Part shown: in pieces, positions 10,051-20,682 of the stretch
How positions within the stretch are numbered: the first letter of the stretch is position 1
Layout: each line of letters starts with the position of its first letter
Assembly: GCF_000208925.1 (NCBI RefSeq)
Contig: NW_001914867.1
Location: 62,001-126,000 of the forward strand
DNA from: Entamoeba histolytica HM-1:IMSS
Lineage: Eukaryota; Evosea; Mastigamoebida; Endamoebidae
Direction of reading: 5' to 3'
Length of the DNA: 64,000 bases
Position numbers and translations under genes: made by a program
Notes under the pieces: model-generated
Seen by the model: the letters and a program-made list of their open reading frames with translations, nothing else
Told to the model about the DNA's origin: nothing
The model's database searches: none

Positions 10051-13000
10051 TGAGCAAGAAAGAGATAGAAATTCCATTGGTTTCATCAGATGAAGAGGAT
10101 TGGGTGTTTCCTGTAGACAACAGAAAATGGTATGAGAAGATACCAGCACTTAAGTGGTATAAACAATTTCATAAAGTTTGTAAAATTATAAAAGTGAAAA
10201 GAAAGATGAAGCTAATTATGTTTATAGCCAAGGAGTGTTTATCGTCCTGAAATTAAAAACGTACAAAAATATACCACCAACAAAGTAAGTAATACTAGAA
10301 CAACGTGGTATAGTTTTCTTCCAATGTCATTATTTAATCAATTTAAATATTTTTATAATCTATACTTTTTATGTAATGCTTGTTCTCAATTAATTCCAAT
10401 ATTTAAAGTCGGAATGACGTTTACATACTTCGCACCATTAGTTTTTGTTGTTTGTTTAGCCATTTGTAAAGATGCTATTGATGAAATTAGAATTGCACTT
10501 AGGGATGTTGTTTGTTTTTGTCTTTAAAGAGATAGAAAGACTTTGGTATACTTATCAGATAGAAACTGAATAATGAACAATTTGAAGAACTTCATAATGG
10601 TGAATTTATTCCTGTAAAAGCTAAAGACATACAAGTTGGTCATATTCTTCGTTTAAAAAAAGGACAAAGAGTTCCTGCAGATTTGGTAATTCTTCAATCA
10701 TCAGATGAAGATGGTAGTTGTTTTATTAAGACAGACCAACTTGATGGAGAAACAGATTGGAAGTTTAGAAGATGTATCAAAGAATTTCAAGGGTTAGATC
10801 TTTTATCATTAGAGAATACAATATTTTGTATTGATTGTGAAGCTCCACAAAATGCAATTTATAGTTTTACTGGTAGAATCAGAAAAGAAAATGATACTAT
10901 TCCTGTATCTGTTGATAATACGGCTTGGGCAAATACAGTATTAGCAAGTGAAGAAATTATTGGTATTGTTATTTATACTGGAAAAGAGACTCGAAGTTCA
11001 ATGAATCGAAATGGTCAAAGAAATGTTAAATGGGGAAGGGTTGATATGGCATTAAATAGTGTATCAAAGGTATTGTTTTGTATTATGTTAGGATTGTCTA
11101 TATTAATGGTAGTTCCAGATTTATGTAGAGGTATTTTTTCATCATTTACAATTGTGGTTGTTGTTCGATTTATGATTTTGTTTTCATCTATTATTCCAAT
11201 TTCAATAAGGGTAAATTTAGATATTTCTAAGCTAATTTATTCTATGTTTATTTCTACTGATGAAAAAATAGAAGGTGCTGAAGTTCGAAACTCTTCAATT
11301 CCAGAAGAACTTGGACAAGTTCAATTCTTATTATCAGATAAAACAGGGACATTAACAAAAAATGAAATGTCTTTTAAAATTCTTTCACTTGGTAATCAAA
11401 CATATTCAGTTGATAGTGCTGAAGAATTAAAAGAAGAATTAAAAGAGTATATTCAAAATGATTCTAATAACACCATCTTACAAAAGAATTCTACTAGCAA
11501 ATTATTTGAATGTATCAAGGCATTGGCACTTTGTCATAATGTCACTCCATCAATTTCCAATGAAGGAGAAAGGTATTATCAAGCAAGTAGTCCTGATGAA
11601 GTTGCATTAGTTAAATTTACTGAATTAGTAGGAATTACTTTGAAAGAGAAAACTTACACAACAATGAAATTAGATATTGAAGGCAAAGAAAAGAAATATG
11701 AAATATTAAATATGTTTCCTTTTAGTTCAAGTACTAAAAGAATGGGAGTAATTGTTAGTAGTGATGAAGGAATTGTCTTGTACATGAAGGGTGCTGATAG
11801 TGTAATGTCTAAGTTGATTGATAACGTTGAATGGTTAGGTGAAGAGTGTGGAAATTTAGCAAAGGATGGATTGAGAACATTGGTATTTGGAAAGAAAGTT
11901 ATAAGCAAAGAAGATTATGAGATATTTAAAAAGGAGTTTAATGCAGCTAGTTCAGCTATGACTGATCGTGATGAATTAATAACTCAATCCATTGCTAAAA
12001 TTGAAAATAATTTAAAGGTATTATGTATTACTGGTGTAGAAGATGAATTACAAGACGATGTTCAGCAATCACTTGAAATGTTGAGACATGCTGGTATAAG
12101 AACATGGATGTTAACTGGCGACAAGGTAGAAACAGCATTATGCATTGCCAAATCAACTAGGTTAATTGGTGTAGACCAAGAAGTAAGAGAGTTCTTTGCA
12201 AACAGTGTCCAAGAAGCAGAAATATTAATGGAAAGGTATTCAATAACTTTAGAAAATGATGGTCTTATTGTTGACGGATCAACACTTTCATTAGTATTAA
12301 AAGAAATTCCAGACAAATTCATTCGTTTTGCATTACAAGCAAAGAGTGTTATTTGTTGTAGATGTATGCCAACACAAAAAGCTGAAATTGTTTTATTAGT
12401 AAAAAAGTCTGGAATACGTACATGTGCTATTGGAGATGGAGGTAATGATGTAAGTATGATTCAAGCAGCTGACGTTGGATTAGGCATTGAAGGAAAAGAA
12501 GGCAAACAAGCATCAATGGCAGCAGACTTTTCATTAAAACAATTTAGTCATATAACTAGACTATTATTATGGCATGGAAGAAATTCATATATTCGTTCAA
12601 GTGATTTGGCGTTATTCATTATGCATCGAGGAATGATTATTTCTATTATGCAAGCTATCTTTAGTGCAATATTTAACTTTGCACCAGTTGCATTATTCCA
12701 AGGATTTTTGTTAATGGGATATGCCACTTATTACACTATGCTTCCTGTTATTTCACTCATTCTTGATGAGAGAGTAAATGAACAAAAAGTTATGGAATTT
12801 CCTGATTTATATCATCAACTTCAAACAAAACAACGTCTGTCTTTAAGTAGTTTGATTGCTTGGGTGTCTTTGAGTATATTACAAGCTGTAATTATTATGT
12901 TCTTATGTATGGTACTCTTTAAAGACACTTTCCTTAATATCGTGTCAATTTCATTTACCGCATTAATTTTAATCCAATTAATTAATGTTGGATTTACAAT

Positions 13001-13412
13001 AAGAAGATGGAATTGGATCATTCTTGGTTCAGAAATATTCTCTATAGCAATTTATTTCATCTCCTTCTTTGTATTAAAGTCTTATTTCGGTTTGTTCTTT
13101 ATTTGTCTTTATTATTTTTAGTCATTTTCTAATTTTCTAGACCTTTCTTTTGTTTTCAGTTGGCAGTTCTGGTGGAAATTGGTTGTTATTATATTACTCA
13201 CTTCTATCCCATTTATTGCAAAGTTCTTTTATCAATTAATTTTCCCACCAAAATATATGACAGTAGAAAACAGACGTTGTCCAGTAAGCTTCAACTATAA
13301 ATGTCCAAAGATGACATTTTTTATTAAATATATACGTTATCTATCTTATCTAAACCCATACACTTATTGCCACAAAAATGAAGAGAATAAACAAATGAAA
13401 AGAATAGATTAA
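10050..13412 (+). CDS. P4-type phospholipid-transporting ATPase, Neo1/ATP9 subfamily (4 exons)
   Basis: Exons 10050-10175, 10228-10509, 10563-13089 and 13141-13412 join in frame to about 1068 residues, the normal size for a flippase. Exon 2 supplies YRPEIKNV and the first membrane pair ('SLFNQFKYFYNLYFL', 'KDAIDEIR'). Exon 3 supplies the actuator motif DGET (about residue 197) in the context TDQLDGETDWK, which is typical of the Neo1/ATP9 class. It also carries the phosphorylation motif DKTGT (Asp395) and the hinge GDGGNDVSMIQAADVG (about 760-775), where most P4 pumps have GDGAND. Exon 4 restores the last membrane helix ('WQFWWKLVVII') and the basic tail. The enzyme flips phospholipids in Golgi or endosomal membranes; Neo1/ATP9 pumps act without a CDC50 subunit. 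All catalytic motifs are intact, so it looks active. Each junction preserves reading frame and family similarity. Confidence 0.92.
10176..10227 (+). other. Intron 1 of P4-ATPase gene (52 nt)
   Basis: Donor GTTTGT, acceptor ATAG. Phase 0: joins the end of exon 1 (QFHK) to PRSVYRPE, which begins the conserved P4 N-terminal motif. Confidence 0.85.
10510..10562 (+). other. Intron 2 of P4-ATPase gene (53 nt)
   Basis: Donor GTTTGT, acceptor GATAG, phase 0. It joins ALRDV to KLNNEQF, bridging the first membrane pair and the actuator domain. Confidence 0.85.
13090..13140 (+). other. Intron 3 of P4-ATPase gene (51 nt)
   Basis: Donor GTTTGT, acceptor TTCTAG, phase 1. The junction codon becomes Asp, giving SYFDLSFVF before the final helix. 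An upstream TTTTTAG is not in the right phase and a downstream TTTTCAG breaks the frame, so this acceptor is preferred. Confidence 0.78.
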
Positions 13413-13498
13413 TTGAATTTTTATTTAAAAACTCTTAAATAACTTCAATTTTTTAATTACCACAACAAAAAATCAATTAAAGTCTTTTCTTTCTCTTT

Positions 13499-16400
13499 CT
13501 AATCATCATCTTCTTCACTTGATTCTGGAGCTGAACCACTTGAGCTATCATCTTCTTTTTTACTTTCTTCAAGTTGTTCACTTTCAGAATTACTTCCAGA
13601 CTGAGATCCACTTCCTAATTCTCCAGACCCAGATTTATAAGAGCCAGTACCTGAAGAACTTCCTGAAGATGAACCAGATCCACTTCCTGATTCAGCAGTT
13701 TGGTTTTCTTCATTAGAATCTTCATCCTTTTCTGTAGTTTCTTCAGCAGTCTGGTAGAAAATATTGTCATCATCATCAAAGACTTTGTTATTCTTTCTTC
13801 TTAACAAGAACATACGGGCAACTACAATAAAGACAATGAAGAGGATAATTATAATAACAATAATAATACCAACAATAACTAATATAACAATTACCCAGGT
13901 TGGAACATCGTCTTTAGTAATGTTTTGTATAATAACTGCATCATTAGTACCACATGGATCATCTGGGCAGTTTTGAATAGTATATCCTTTAGGTACAATA
14001 GCAAGATAAATTGAACAGACTTGAACAAATTCATACCCAACAGAAGCATCTTGTTTTCTGTTAGTCTTGATATTATCAGTATCAATAGGATCAGTAGTAA
14101 CAACAACTGTGATGTTGTTATTTGCAATATAATCACTTGATGTTACACGGAATAAATAAAGTGGTTCATTAAGAGAAATACTTGGAATATGAACAGTAAC
14201 CTCAACATCTCTAAATCTAACATTAGAAGAAGGAGCAAAGACAATTGGGAATGTTTGTGAGGAATCTAACTCAATATCTAAAGTAGTAGCTTCATAGTTC
14301 CATTGTCCTTTCTCAAAATAGATAGATGATCTTATTAATTCCATAGTATGAATAAGAGAGCTTACAGATGATGATTCACTACTACCTAACCTAACTTGTT
14401 TGGAGTCAGTAGCAACAATAGAAGAGAAGAAAACACCTTCATCATCAAAGTTCAATGAAAAAGTAGCATAATTATTCATAAATGTAAGACTAGAACTAGC
14501 ACCATAACTAATTTCAGAACTTAATGGCTTATAAGGAACAGTATTACTTGTTTGGATAGACTCTATCTTGAAAGAAGAATTAACATCAGCAACACTAATG
14601 TCATAATAAGTTGGACTATCACCTTCTCCAGATCCTATAGTCTTTGGAACATAATTCAATAATGAAATAGAACCAGTGAGTCTTTTAAATGTAAGTGTTT
14701 TGACATTTGAAACAACCACTTTATCAATAACAGCCTTTCCTTCACCTAATTCAACATTCTTATCAATATCAATTTCCCATGTACTTAAAGCAGTTGCATT
14801 AAGTCCAAAAACAGCAACAGTGTCATTGTCAACTGATGGTTTTATTTGATCATTAATTTTTAAGGTACATTGGCTTCCATCACAGGGACATCCTCTTCTA
14901 TTCCAACTAAGTAAGTCATAGTCATCTATCTCAGAATCATTATAAATAACATACCCATTAACAGGGTTGTTGTAATTTAAAACACATACAATTTCATTTT
15001 CTCTTTGAGAAGTCTCTCCTTTATAATACAAAACACTTTTGAACTCATCCATAAGATATAAACTCTTTTGGAAATCTCCAACATACACATATTCAATATC
15101 AGATGCTTCAATAATTGGATATTTAATAACTTCCAATGGAACAACGGAAAGATTTTGTACTTTAAAAACATGATCATCTTGAATATCAAGGAAGAATGGA
15201 ATATCACTAGAGTCTTGTTCCCCTGAATATTGAGATCTACTGAGTGTTAATTTATTTACAATAATATCACTTGTAAAAAGTAAAGGCTTTTTAGCCATAA
15301 GAGCAAGACTTGCATCTTTCATATCTGTTCCAAGGCTTAACTCAATATGTTTACCAAAAGGTACTCCATTCAGGTTAAGAGTTATAGAACTTCCTGGCTC
15401 AATACCAACGGTTGTATTATCAGTGTTACCAAGTCTGAATATTGTTTCGTCATGGAAAGAAAAGAATATACTTGACTCTCTTGTCTTAGCTGATTTTACT
15501 TCAGAAGGAATTTCGAAATAAACATTAGTTGGTTGTTTAGTATAAACATCTATACTACTAGCAGTAATTTTACCAGTTGTTTCACTTATTTCACTTTCAT
15601 TTTTACGGAAATGAACAGTGCCTCTAAGAATTAAATTTTGGACGTCAACAGATGGACTACTTACAAAAATAAAAAGAGAGGAATCAATTCTAATATCAAC
15701 AAAATGCCCAAAGAAATCAGTAATATTTTTATCACCTAATGTATTAGGAATAGAAACAGAACAGGCTGATGTATATTTAGATGATTTTTGATCTTCTCTA
15801 CCACATGGACAATTAACTTCTGATTCATATGAATGTGAATCTCCTGCATCTAACGTATTACCTTCACCATTACTAATAAACGCACAATCAATTCTTCCTT
15901 CACATGCATAATTATTTAAGAATTTTTTGGGGCATAAAATAATTTTTAATGGACTACAACCAACATCAAAGAAATCTTGGTCAAGAGAATTTTTACTATC
16001 ATCATCAGTACCGGAAGTACTAATACTTGCAATTGCACTGCAAGTTTGTGCATCACCTGTTTGAGTATAAGAAATATGACTAGCGTCAAATTGACTCACA
16101 TCTTCCAAATCAAAAATAGTTTTATAAGTAAATACAGCCATATCATATTTCAATTCTGCACCTTCAACAAATTTTATTTTTGAATCTTTACTTATTGTAA
16201 TATGAGACTGTGTCTCGTTGTTTTTATGAATCACAAGACTATTAATATTAATTGTTGAATCATTTCTAATTGTTAACTCTGAATTAACTTCAACTTTAAA
16301 TGTCCCGCTTTTATCTTTGTTCTGTCCATCACTGTTATCTAATACGTTAATGTCACCTTCAAAGAATGTATCAGTTTCACATTTTATCTCTAAGGTAGTA

Positions 16401-18898
16401 CCTGGATAAATTTTAGTATTACCAAGTGTAGACTGATGATGAAACACAATACTAACATCTTTTTTTGTTTCAAGTGTTGTAATCTTAACACCACCAGAAG
16501 TATTAAACTCAACATTAGAAGACAATAAGAGTCTGTTAACAATAAATTTGCTGATGTTGAAATTAACCTTGTTAGCATTAAGTTCCATAACAGAGAATGT
16601 TTGTTCATTTTTAGAAGAAGTAAATAAAATATCATTACTCTCATCACTAGTAAAACTAACATCACAACTATCTGCTGATTCAGAGATATCATGTCGACAT
16701 GGACATCCTTGATCAATATTACTTTCATAAGAATCTGGTAATGACAAATCAATGCTATTATCTTTGATATCAGTACTTTTAATGACACATTGTTTGGTTC
16801 CAAGTCCTATTTCAGAACACTTGAAATTATTAGAAATACCATCAGCTGATTTTATGTACACAAGAGCCCTATTCGTACATTTTAGAGAGAATCCATTTGG
16901 TACATCACCATTATAATTCTTAAACTTATCGTTTTTAGTAATGACAAGGTAATGACTATCTGAGCTAGTACTACTAACATAATTAATAAATTTACTGACA
17001 ATTAAATAACTGCTTTCTAGATTAATAAGTGGATCTTTAACATCAGCATTAAGCCCTGAGAAATCAAAATGAATTATTTCTGCATTAATGGTAAATTTAC
17101 TTTCAATATTACTAAGATGGTCCATTTCAATTCGTTTGAATTTTTGTTCAGAAGTAAATAAAACTTTAGAATTCTTCAATATAAGCACTTGATCATCTGA
17201 AAACACAAATTGTTCTGGGAGATTAAGATTTATATTTTCAAAAGTTAAATATTTTGGAACATTGGTGAATTTTAAAATTGTAAGATCAAACCGACTATCT
17301 GAAGAAGATTTAATAACAACATTACTCTTACCATTCATATCAAGATCACTAAACTGCATTGAATTAAAATCATCACCTCCAAGAATAAGAGTGTCATGTC
17401 CAAAAGTGAATTTTGATGACATAAAACTATTATCGTTTTTATCTATAATAAAGTCTCCTGAACCAACCGAATAAAATGAACCACAATTAAGATATTTGTT
17501 AATTGGATCATTATACAAACACAAACAAAGTTCATTACTATTAGCTTTAAGTCCAATAGAACTCAAGTCACAAGAAATATATAACTTTTCTTCTTTGTTT
17601 TCTAAAGAAACAACTTTAAATTGACTATCAATAGTAGTTGCATTTGGTTTGATTTTGATTTGACTACTAGGCCCTAACCTTATTGTTGAACCAATGCTTT
17701 TAGAAATCTCAACACCAGTAATATCAAGATACCCTGATTTAAGAGTAACATCTTCTCCTTCAAATTTACTTCCTTTAAAAGTAACGCTCCCTTCTTCTAA
17801 AAGAATATTAAACTTGTTGTCTGAAAGAATAATTGCATTTCCTTTGTAAATATTCAGTCCAACTACTTCTGTACATAAAGATTCAATTGTGAAAGTAGTA
17901 GCTTGTGTGTCAATTGCATTAGAATAAGAATTAAAAACAGAAAATTCCTGTACATTTTCTTTAACAGAAATATGCACTCCACCACTTTTTTTTGGTTGTG
18001 CATAAATAATAACTTTTTTGAATGAATCAAATACAATATCTGTGTTAAGAACAAGAGATGAAATTATTAATGTTGAGTCAGATTTCCCTGTAAGAGTAAT
18101 AGCCCCATTTCCTTCAGTTGTTAATATATTATAATGAGACACTCCTGACCCTATGCTACCACTTGTTGAAATAGTTAGATCACAAAGATCCTTAGACGAT
18201 GAACATGGACATGCAACATTAGATTTGGAAGCTCCAGAAAGTGTGCTAAATGTATTTTGGTAACATTTAATTGTATTTGTCTTATCTATATTTAAATCAT
18301 TTCCTGCTATAAAGCTAAGAATATTATGATACAAATAATATCTGATATCACTCTCATATGATAAGACTGTTATGTCAAATTGTGCAGAAGTAACTTTAAC
18401 TTCTTCAGAACTATCAGAACCAAGTTTATTAATAGTTAGTTTATAAGGTGCTGACACAGTAAATCCATTTGATAGAATAGCTTGTTTAAAAATAACGTCA
18501 TACTCTGAATTAACTTCTTCATTAAATTTAATAGACCCTTTTCCACTAGAACCAGTTGAAATATAATCTAAAGTAACACTTCCAGAAATTGTTATAGTTC
18601 CAGAATTAAATATCTTTCCACTTTGTGCCCCTTGTAAATTGAGATTCCCACGATTACTAATTTGAACATTACTCATAGATTTGACAGTAAGAGTAGCACT
18701 ATTCTGAACAATAACTTTGCCGAAAGTGTTGTCTCCAACTAAAGTAAGTGAACCACTTGGAGAGGTACTAACTATTAAATAGCAGTTAGAACTAACAGTC
18801 ACTGATTCACAATTCTGTTCGAGGTTCATAAATGTATTGCAAGAACATTCTTTAGAAAATGAAGAGAATGTAAATAGTGCAAGTAAGATAATAAACAT
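13499..18898 (-). CDS. Giant type I surface protein with repeated CxC modules and a Ser-Gly/acidic tail
   Basis: A single 1799-residue exon. Residues 1-15 form a signal peptide. The ectodomain is a long series of short beta-strand-like segments rich in Ser, Thr, Asn and Ile ('NLNLQG', 'SGTITISG', 'NSGKIF'), suggesting beta-helix or stacked beta-sandwich architecture. Cysteine clusters recur at rather regular intervals: CSC (about 17), CPC (228), CLC (457), CPC (731), CPC (1029) and CPC (1336). Most are followed 8-15 residues later by another Cys and a beta stretch, implying about six units of 210-310 residues. A pure membrane helix lies at about 1667-1693, then RRKNN, then a tail of about 105 residues that is Ser-Gly-rich and ends in Glu/Asp. 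Many Asn-X-Ser/Thr sites suggest N-glycosylation. A GAAC box sits 13-27 nt upstream of the ATG. I infer a cell-surface adhesin-like or receptor-like protein; I do not recognise a named family. Confidence 0.85.
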   Translation of the reverse strand: MFIILLALFTFSSFSKECSCNTFMNLEQNCESVTVSSNCYLIVSTSPSGSLTLVGDNTFGKVIVQNSATLTVKSMSNVQISNRGNLNLQGAQSGKIFNSGTITISGSVTLDYISTGSSGKGSIKFNEEVNSEYDVIFKQAILSNGFTVSAPYKLTINKLGSDSSEEVKVTSAQFDITVLSYESDIRYYLYHNILSFIAGNDLNIDKTNTIKCYQNTFSTLSGASKSNVACPCSSSKDLCDLTISTSGSIGSGVSHYNILTTEGNGAITLTGKSDSTLIISSLVLNTDIVFDSFKKVIIYAQPKKSGGVHISVKENVQEFSVFNSYSNAIDTQATTFTIESLCTEVVGLNIYKGNAIILSDNKFNILLEEGSVTFKGSKFEGEDVTLKSGYLDITGVEISKSIGSTIRLGPSSQIKIKPNATTIDSQFKVVSLENKEEKLYISCDLSSIGLKANSNELCLCLYNDPINKYLNCGSFYSVGSGDFIIDKNDNSFMSSKFTFGHDTLILGGDDFNSMQFSDLDMNGKSNVVIKSSSDSRFDLTILKFTNVPKYLTFENINLNLPEQFVFSDDQVLILKNSKVLFTSEQKFKRIEMDHLSNIESKFTINAEIIHFDFSGLNADVKDPLINLESSYLIVSKFINYVSSTSSDSHYLVITKNDKFKNYNGDVPNGFSLKCTNRALVYIKSADGISNNFKCSEIGLGTKQCVIKSTDIKDNSIDLSLPDSYESNIDQGCPCRHDISESADSCDVSFTSDESNDILFTSSKNEQTFSVMELNANKVNFNISKFIVNRLLLSSNVEFNTSGGVKITTLETKKDVSIVFHHQSTLGNTKIYPGTTLEIKCETDTFFEGDINVLDNSDGQNKDKSGTFKVEVNSELTIRNDSTININSLVIHKNNETQSHITISKDSKIKFVEGAELKYDMAVFTYKTIFDLEDVSQFDASHISYTQTGDAQTCSAIASISTSGTDDDSKNSLDQDFFDVGCSPLKIILCPKKFLNNYACEGRIDCAFISNGEGNTLDAGDSHSYESEVNCPCGREDQKSSKYTSACSVSIPNTLGDKNITDFFGHFVDIRIDSSLFIFVSSPSVDVQNLILRGTVHFRKNESEISETTGKITASSIDVYTKQPTNVYFEIPSEVKSAKTRESSIFFSFHDETIFRLGNTDNTTVGIEPGSSITLNLNGVPFGKHIELSLGTDMKDASLALMAKKPLLFTSDIIVNKLTLSRSQYSGEQDSSDIPFFLDIQDDHVFKVQNLSVVPLEVIKYPIIEASDIEYVYVGDFQKSLYLMDEFKSVLYYKGETSQRENEIVCVLNYNNPVNGYVIYNDSEIDDYDLLSWNRRGCPCDGSQCTLKINDQIKPSVDNDTVAVFGLNATALSTWEIDIDKNVELGEGKAVIDKVVVSNVKTLTFKRLTGSISLLNYVPKTIGSGEGDSPTYYDISVADVNSSFKIESIQTSNTVPYKPLSSEISYGASSSLTFMNNYATFSLNFDDEGVFFSSIVATDSKQVRLGSSESSSVSSLIHTMELIRSSIYFEKGQWNYEATTLDIELDSSQTFPIVFAPSSNVRFRDVEVTVHIPSISLNEPLYLFRVTSSDYIANNNITVVVTTDPIDTDNIKTNRKQDASVGYEFVQVCSIYLAIVPKGYTIQNCPDDPCGTNDAVIIQNITKDDVPTWVIVILVIVGIIIVIIIILFIVFIVVARMFLLRRKNNKVFDDDDNIFYQTAEETTEKDEDSNEENQTAESGSGSGSSSGSSSGTGSYKSGSGELGSGSQSGSNSESEQLEESKKEDDSSSGSAPESSEEDDD

Positions 18899-18910
18899 TT
18901 AAACTAAATA

Positions 18911-18925
18911 ATATTTAGTTCAATT
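18911..18925 (-). promoter_or_regulatory. GAAC-type core promoter box
   Basis: On the reverse strand AATTGAACTAAATAT, close to the Entamoeba GAAC consensus AATGAACT, ends 13 nt before the ATG of the 1799-residue protein. Similar boxes precede several other genes in the window. Confidence 0.45.
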
Positions 18926-19619
18926 TTCTTTTTCAAATTCCTATTTTTAATTATGTAATTTCTTCAAGTTATTTTATTTTTCCCGATAAAATATTCATTT
19001 ATCACTCTTAATACTCTTTCGATTTATCTTTTTTTTTCATAATTTTATTTTTAATTATTGAAGTATTTTTAAACCTGAAAAAAAATTACTTTTTCATAAT
19101 TTAATATAAATTTTACAAATTATTTGCATAATTTCTTTTAGTTGTTATGTTATATTTTATAAATATAAAGTTTTGAGTTTTCTGTAATTTAATTTAAGAA
19201 TTGGTTAAGTAGTATTATTATTTATTATTTTAAATAACTTCATATTTTTTTAAGATTAGACTCAAGAAATATAAATACATATTTATCTATATAAATAAAT
19301 CAGGATAAGTTATTGATAAAAAAGAAATTTGTATTAAAAAAGAACATTTCCGAATTAGACCAATAACGCCAACTTTTATAACTTTGGTTTATTCTAAAAA
19401 TATTCTCAAAGTAAAAAAAAGGTTTTTATGAGAATAACCAATGAAGAAACTTAATTTTAAAAATAAAATTGATGAAAAAATAAATTATTATGAAGTTGAT
19501 TTTTATTTTTCATTTAATTTTAAATTGAAAAACCAACAAAAGTTAAATTAAAAATAAATATAAAATACTTTTAAGAGAATTCATTTAAAAATATTTTTAT
19601 TCAAATATTAATAAATCGA
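18926..19619. other. AT-rich intergenic DNA
   Basis: Extremely AT-rich, with long A and T tracts and stops in every frame. No feature seen. Confidence 0.6.
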
Positions 19620-20640
19620 ATTTAAATGGTTTTTCTCAACAATTTAATGTAATTTCATTAAATTGAACACATTCTATAGGAGCATAAATAAACTCTCAGT
19701 CAGGAGCATTACTTTAGATTAGAATACCATTTCTAGTAAAAAAAACTTAATAAGTTTTTCCCTTATATCTACAACTATCAACATTTTCTATACCAATTTA
19801 TTTTCCATAAGGAAGACTAATTTGTGTTTTATCATAGAATCTACTCAAAGTAATACTACCATCAGCGTGATATCCAACTGAATATTATTTCCATCCAACA
19901 TGACAATTACTAAAAATAAAATATTGTTTTTTATCAATTAAATCAATAGAAATAAAACTTACATCTTTTACCTTAACTTTAAAATATCTTATTATTTTTA
20001 ATTGTTTTATATTCTTCATTTAAGTTATTAACTTAAAAATTTCTTGTTTGTTGTATTAAGTACAAAAATCATTAGAAATTACCATAATATCACCTTAAGA
20101 AATATTTGTTATTTGAATATTCTACATTTTCTATTCTCACATTACCCTTTTGAGATAATCTCACTGAGTTTTATTTCTTTCAAAAATAAGTGTTTTAACA
20201 CAATAAGGGAATATCCAATCTTCCTTTTCTCTATTTTGAATATATCTTATAAAAAACTATTGTTGGATAATATTTTTCTATAATTTCATTCAAACAATTG
20301 TTTTTCATTACTCAATTAATAAAAGAAATACCTTTTTTACATCTAAATGATTTCTATTCTCATTACACATTTTATAACTTTTATCAAAATCAAATGTTTC
20401 AATTTGAAAATAGCTTAAAAACTATTTTAATGAATATCATTAATGAAGGACGTATGAACTTTTAAACAGTTAACAATCTCTTCACATTTATGAGAAACTA
20501 TTATAAAATTTGTAACATCATTAGAAGTTGAAAATTTCACATTCGTACTTAGTCCAAATAAACAACTTCAAAGACTGATATTTTCATTAAATAAAATTAA
20601 AAAAGTAAATAATTCTATCTATATGAGATAAACATGAAAC
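19620..20640 (-). pseudogene. Decayed SPRY-domain gene with leucine-rich-type N-terminal module
   Basis: Reading the reverse strand, about 20560-20450 gives 'SNDVTNFIIVSHKCEEIVNCLKV', the pattern of the Entamoeba N-terminal module (hydrophobic helix, S/NKKC). About 19900-19680 gives 'VGYHADGSITLS' and 'FFTRNGILI', a clear SPRY pattern (a GY...DG strand and an FFTxNG strand). This SPRY part stays in one frame for about 215 nt despite five stops, at positions where Gln or Trp is expected. The N-terminal and middle parts also show frameshifts. No functional product is possible. It lies immediately downstream of the ALG13-ALG14 gene on the same strand. Confidence 0.6.
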
Positions 20641-20682
20641 TCTAAAACTTTCTTTCAAAAATAATAAAATTTTTGTTAATTT

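Noticed and set aside
13121..13178. Frameshift or stop making the P4-ATPase a pseudogene
   Set aside because: A phase-1 intron with GTTTGT and TAG ends restores the frame and the last conserved helix.
19680..19900. Reassignment of TAA/TGA to sense codons to explain in-frame stops
   Set aside because: Every intact gene in the window ends at TAA, TAG or TGA and has none inside, so the standard code holds and these are pseudogenes.
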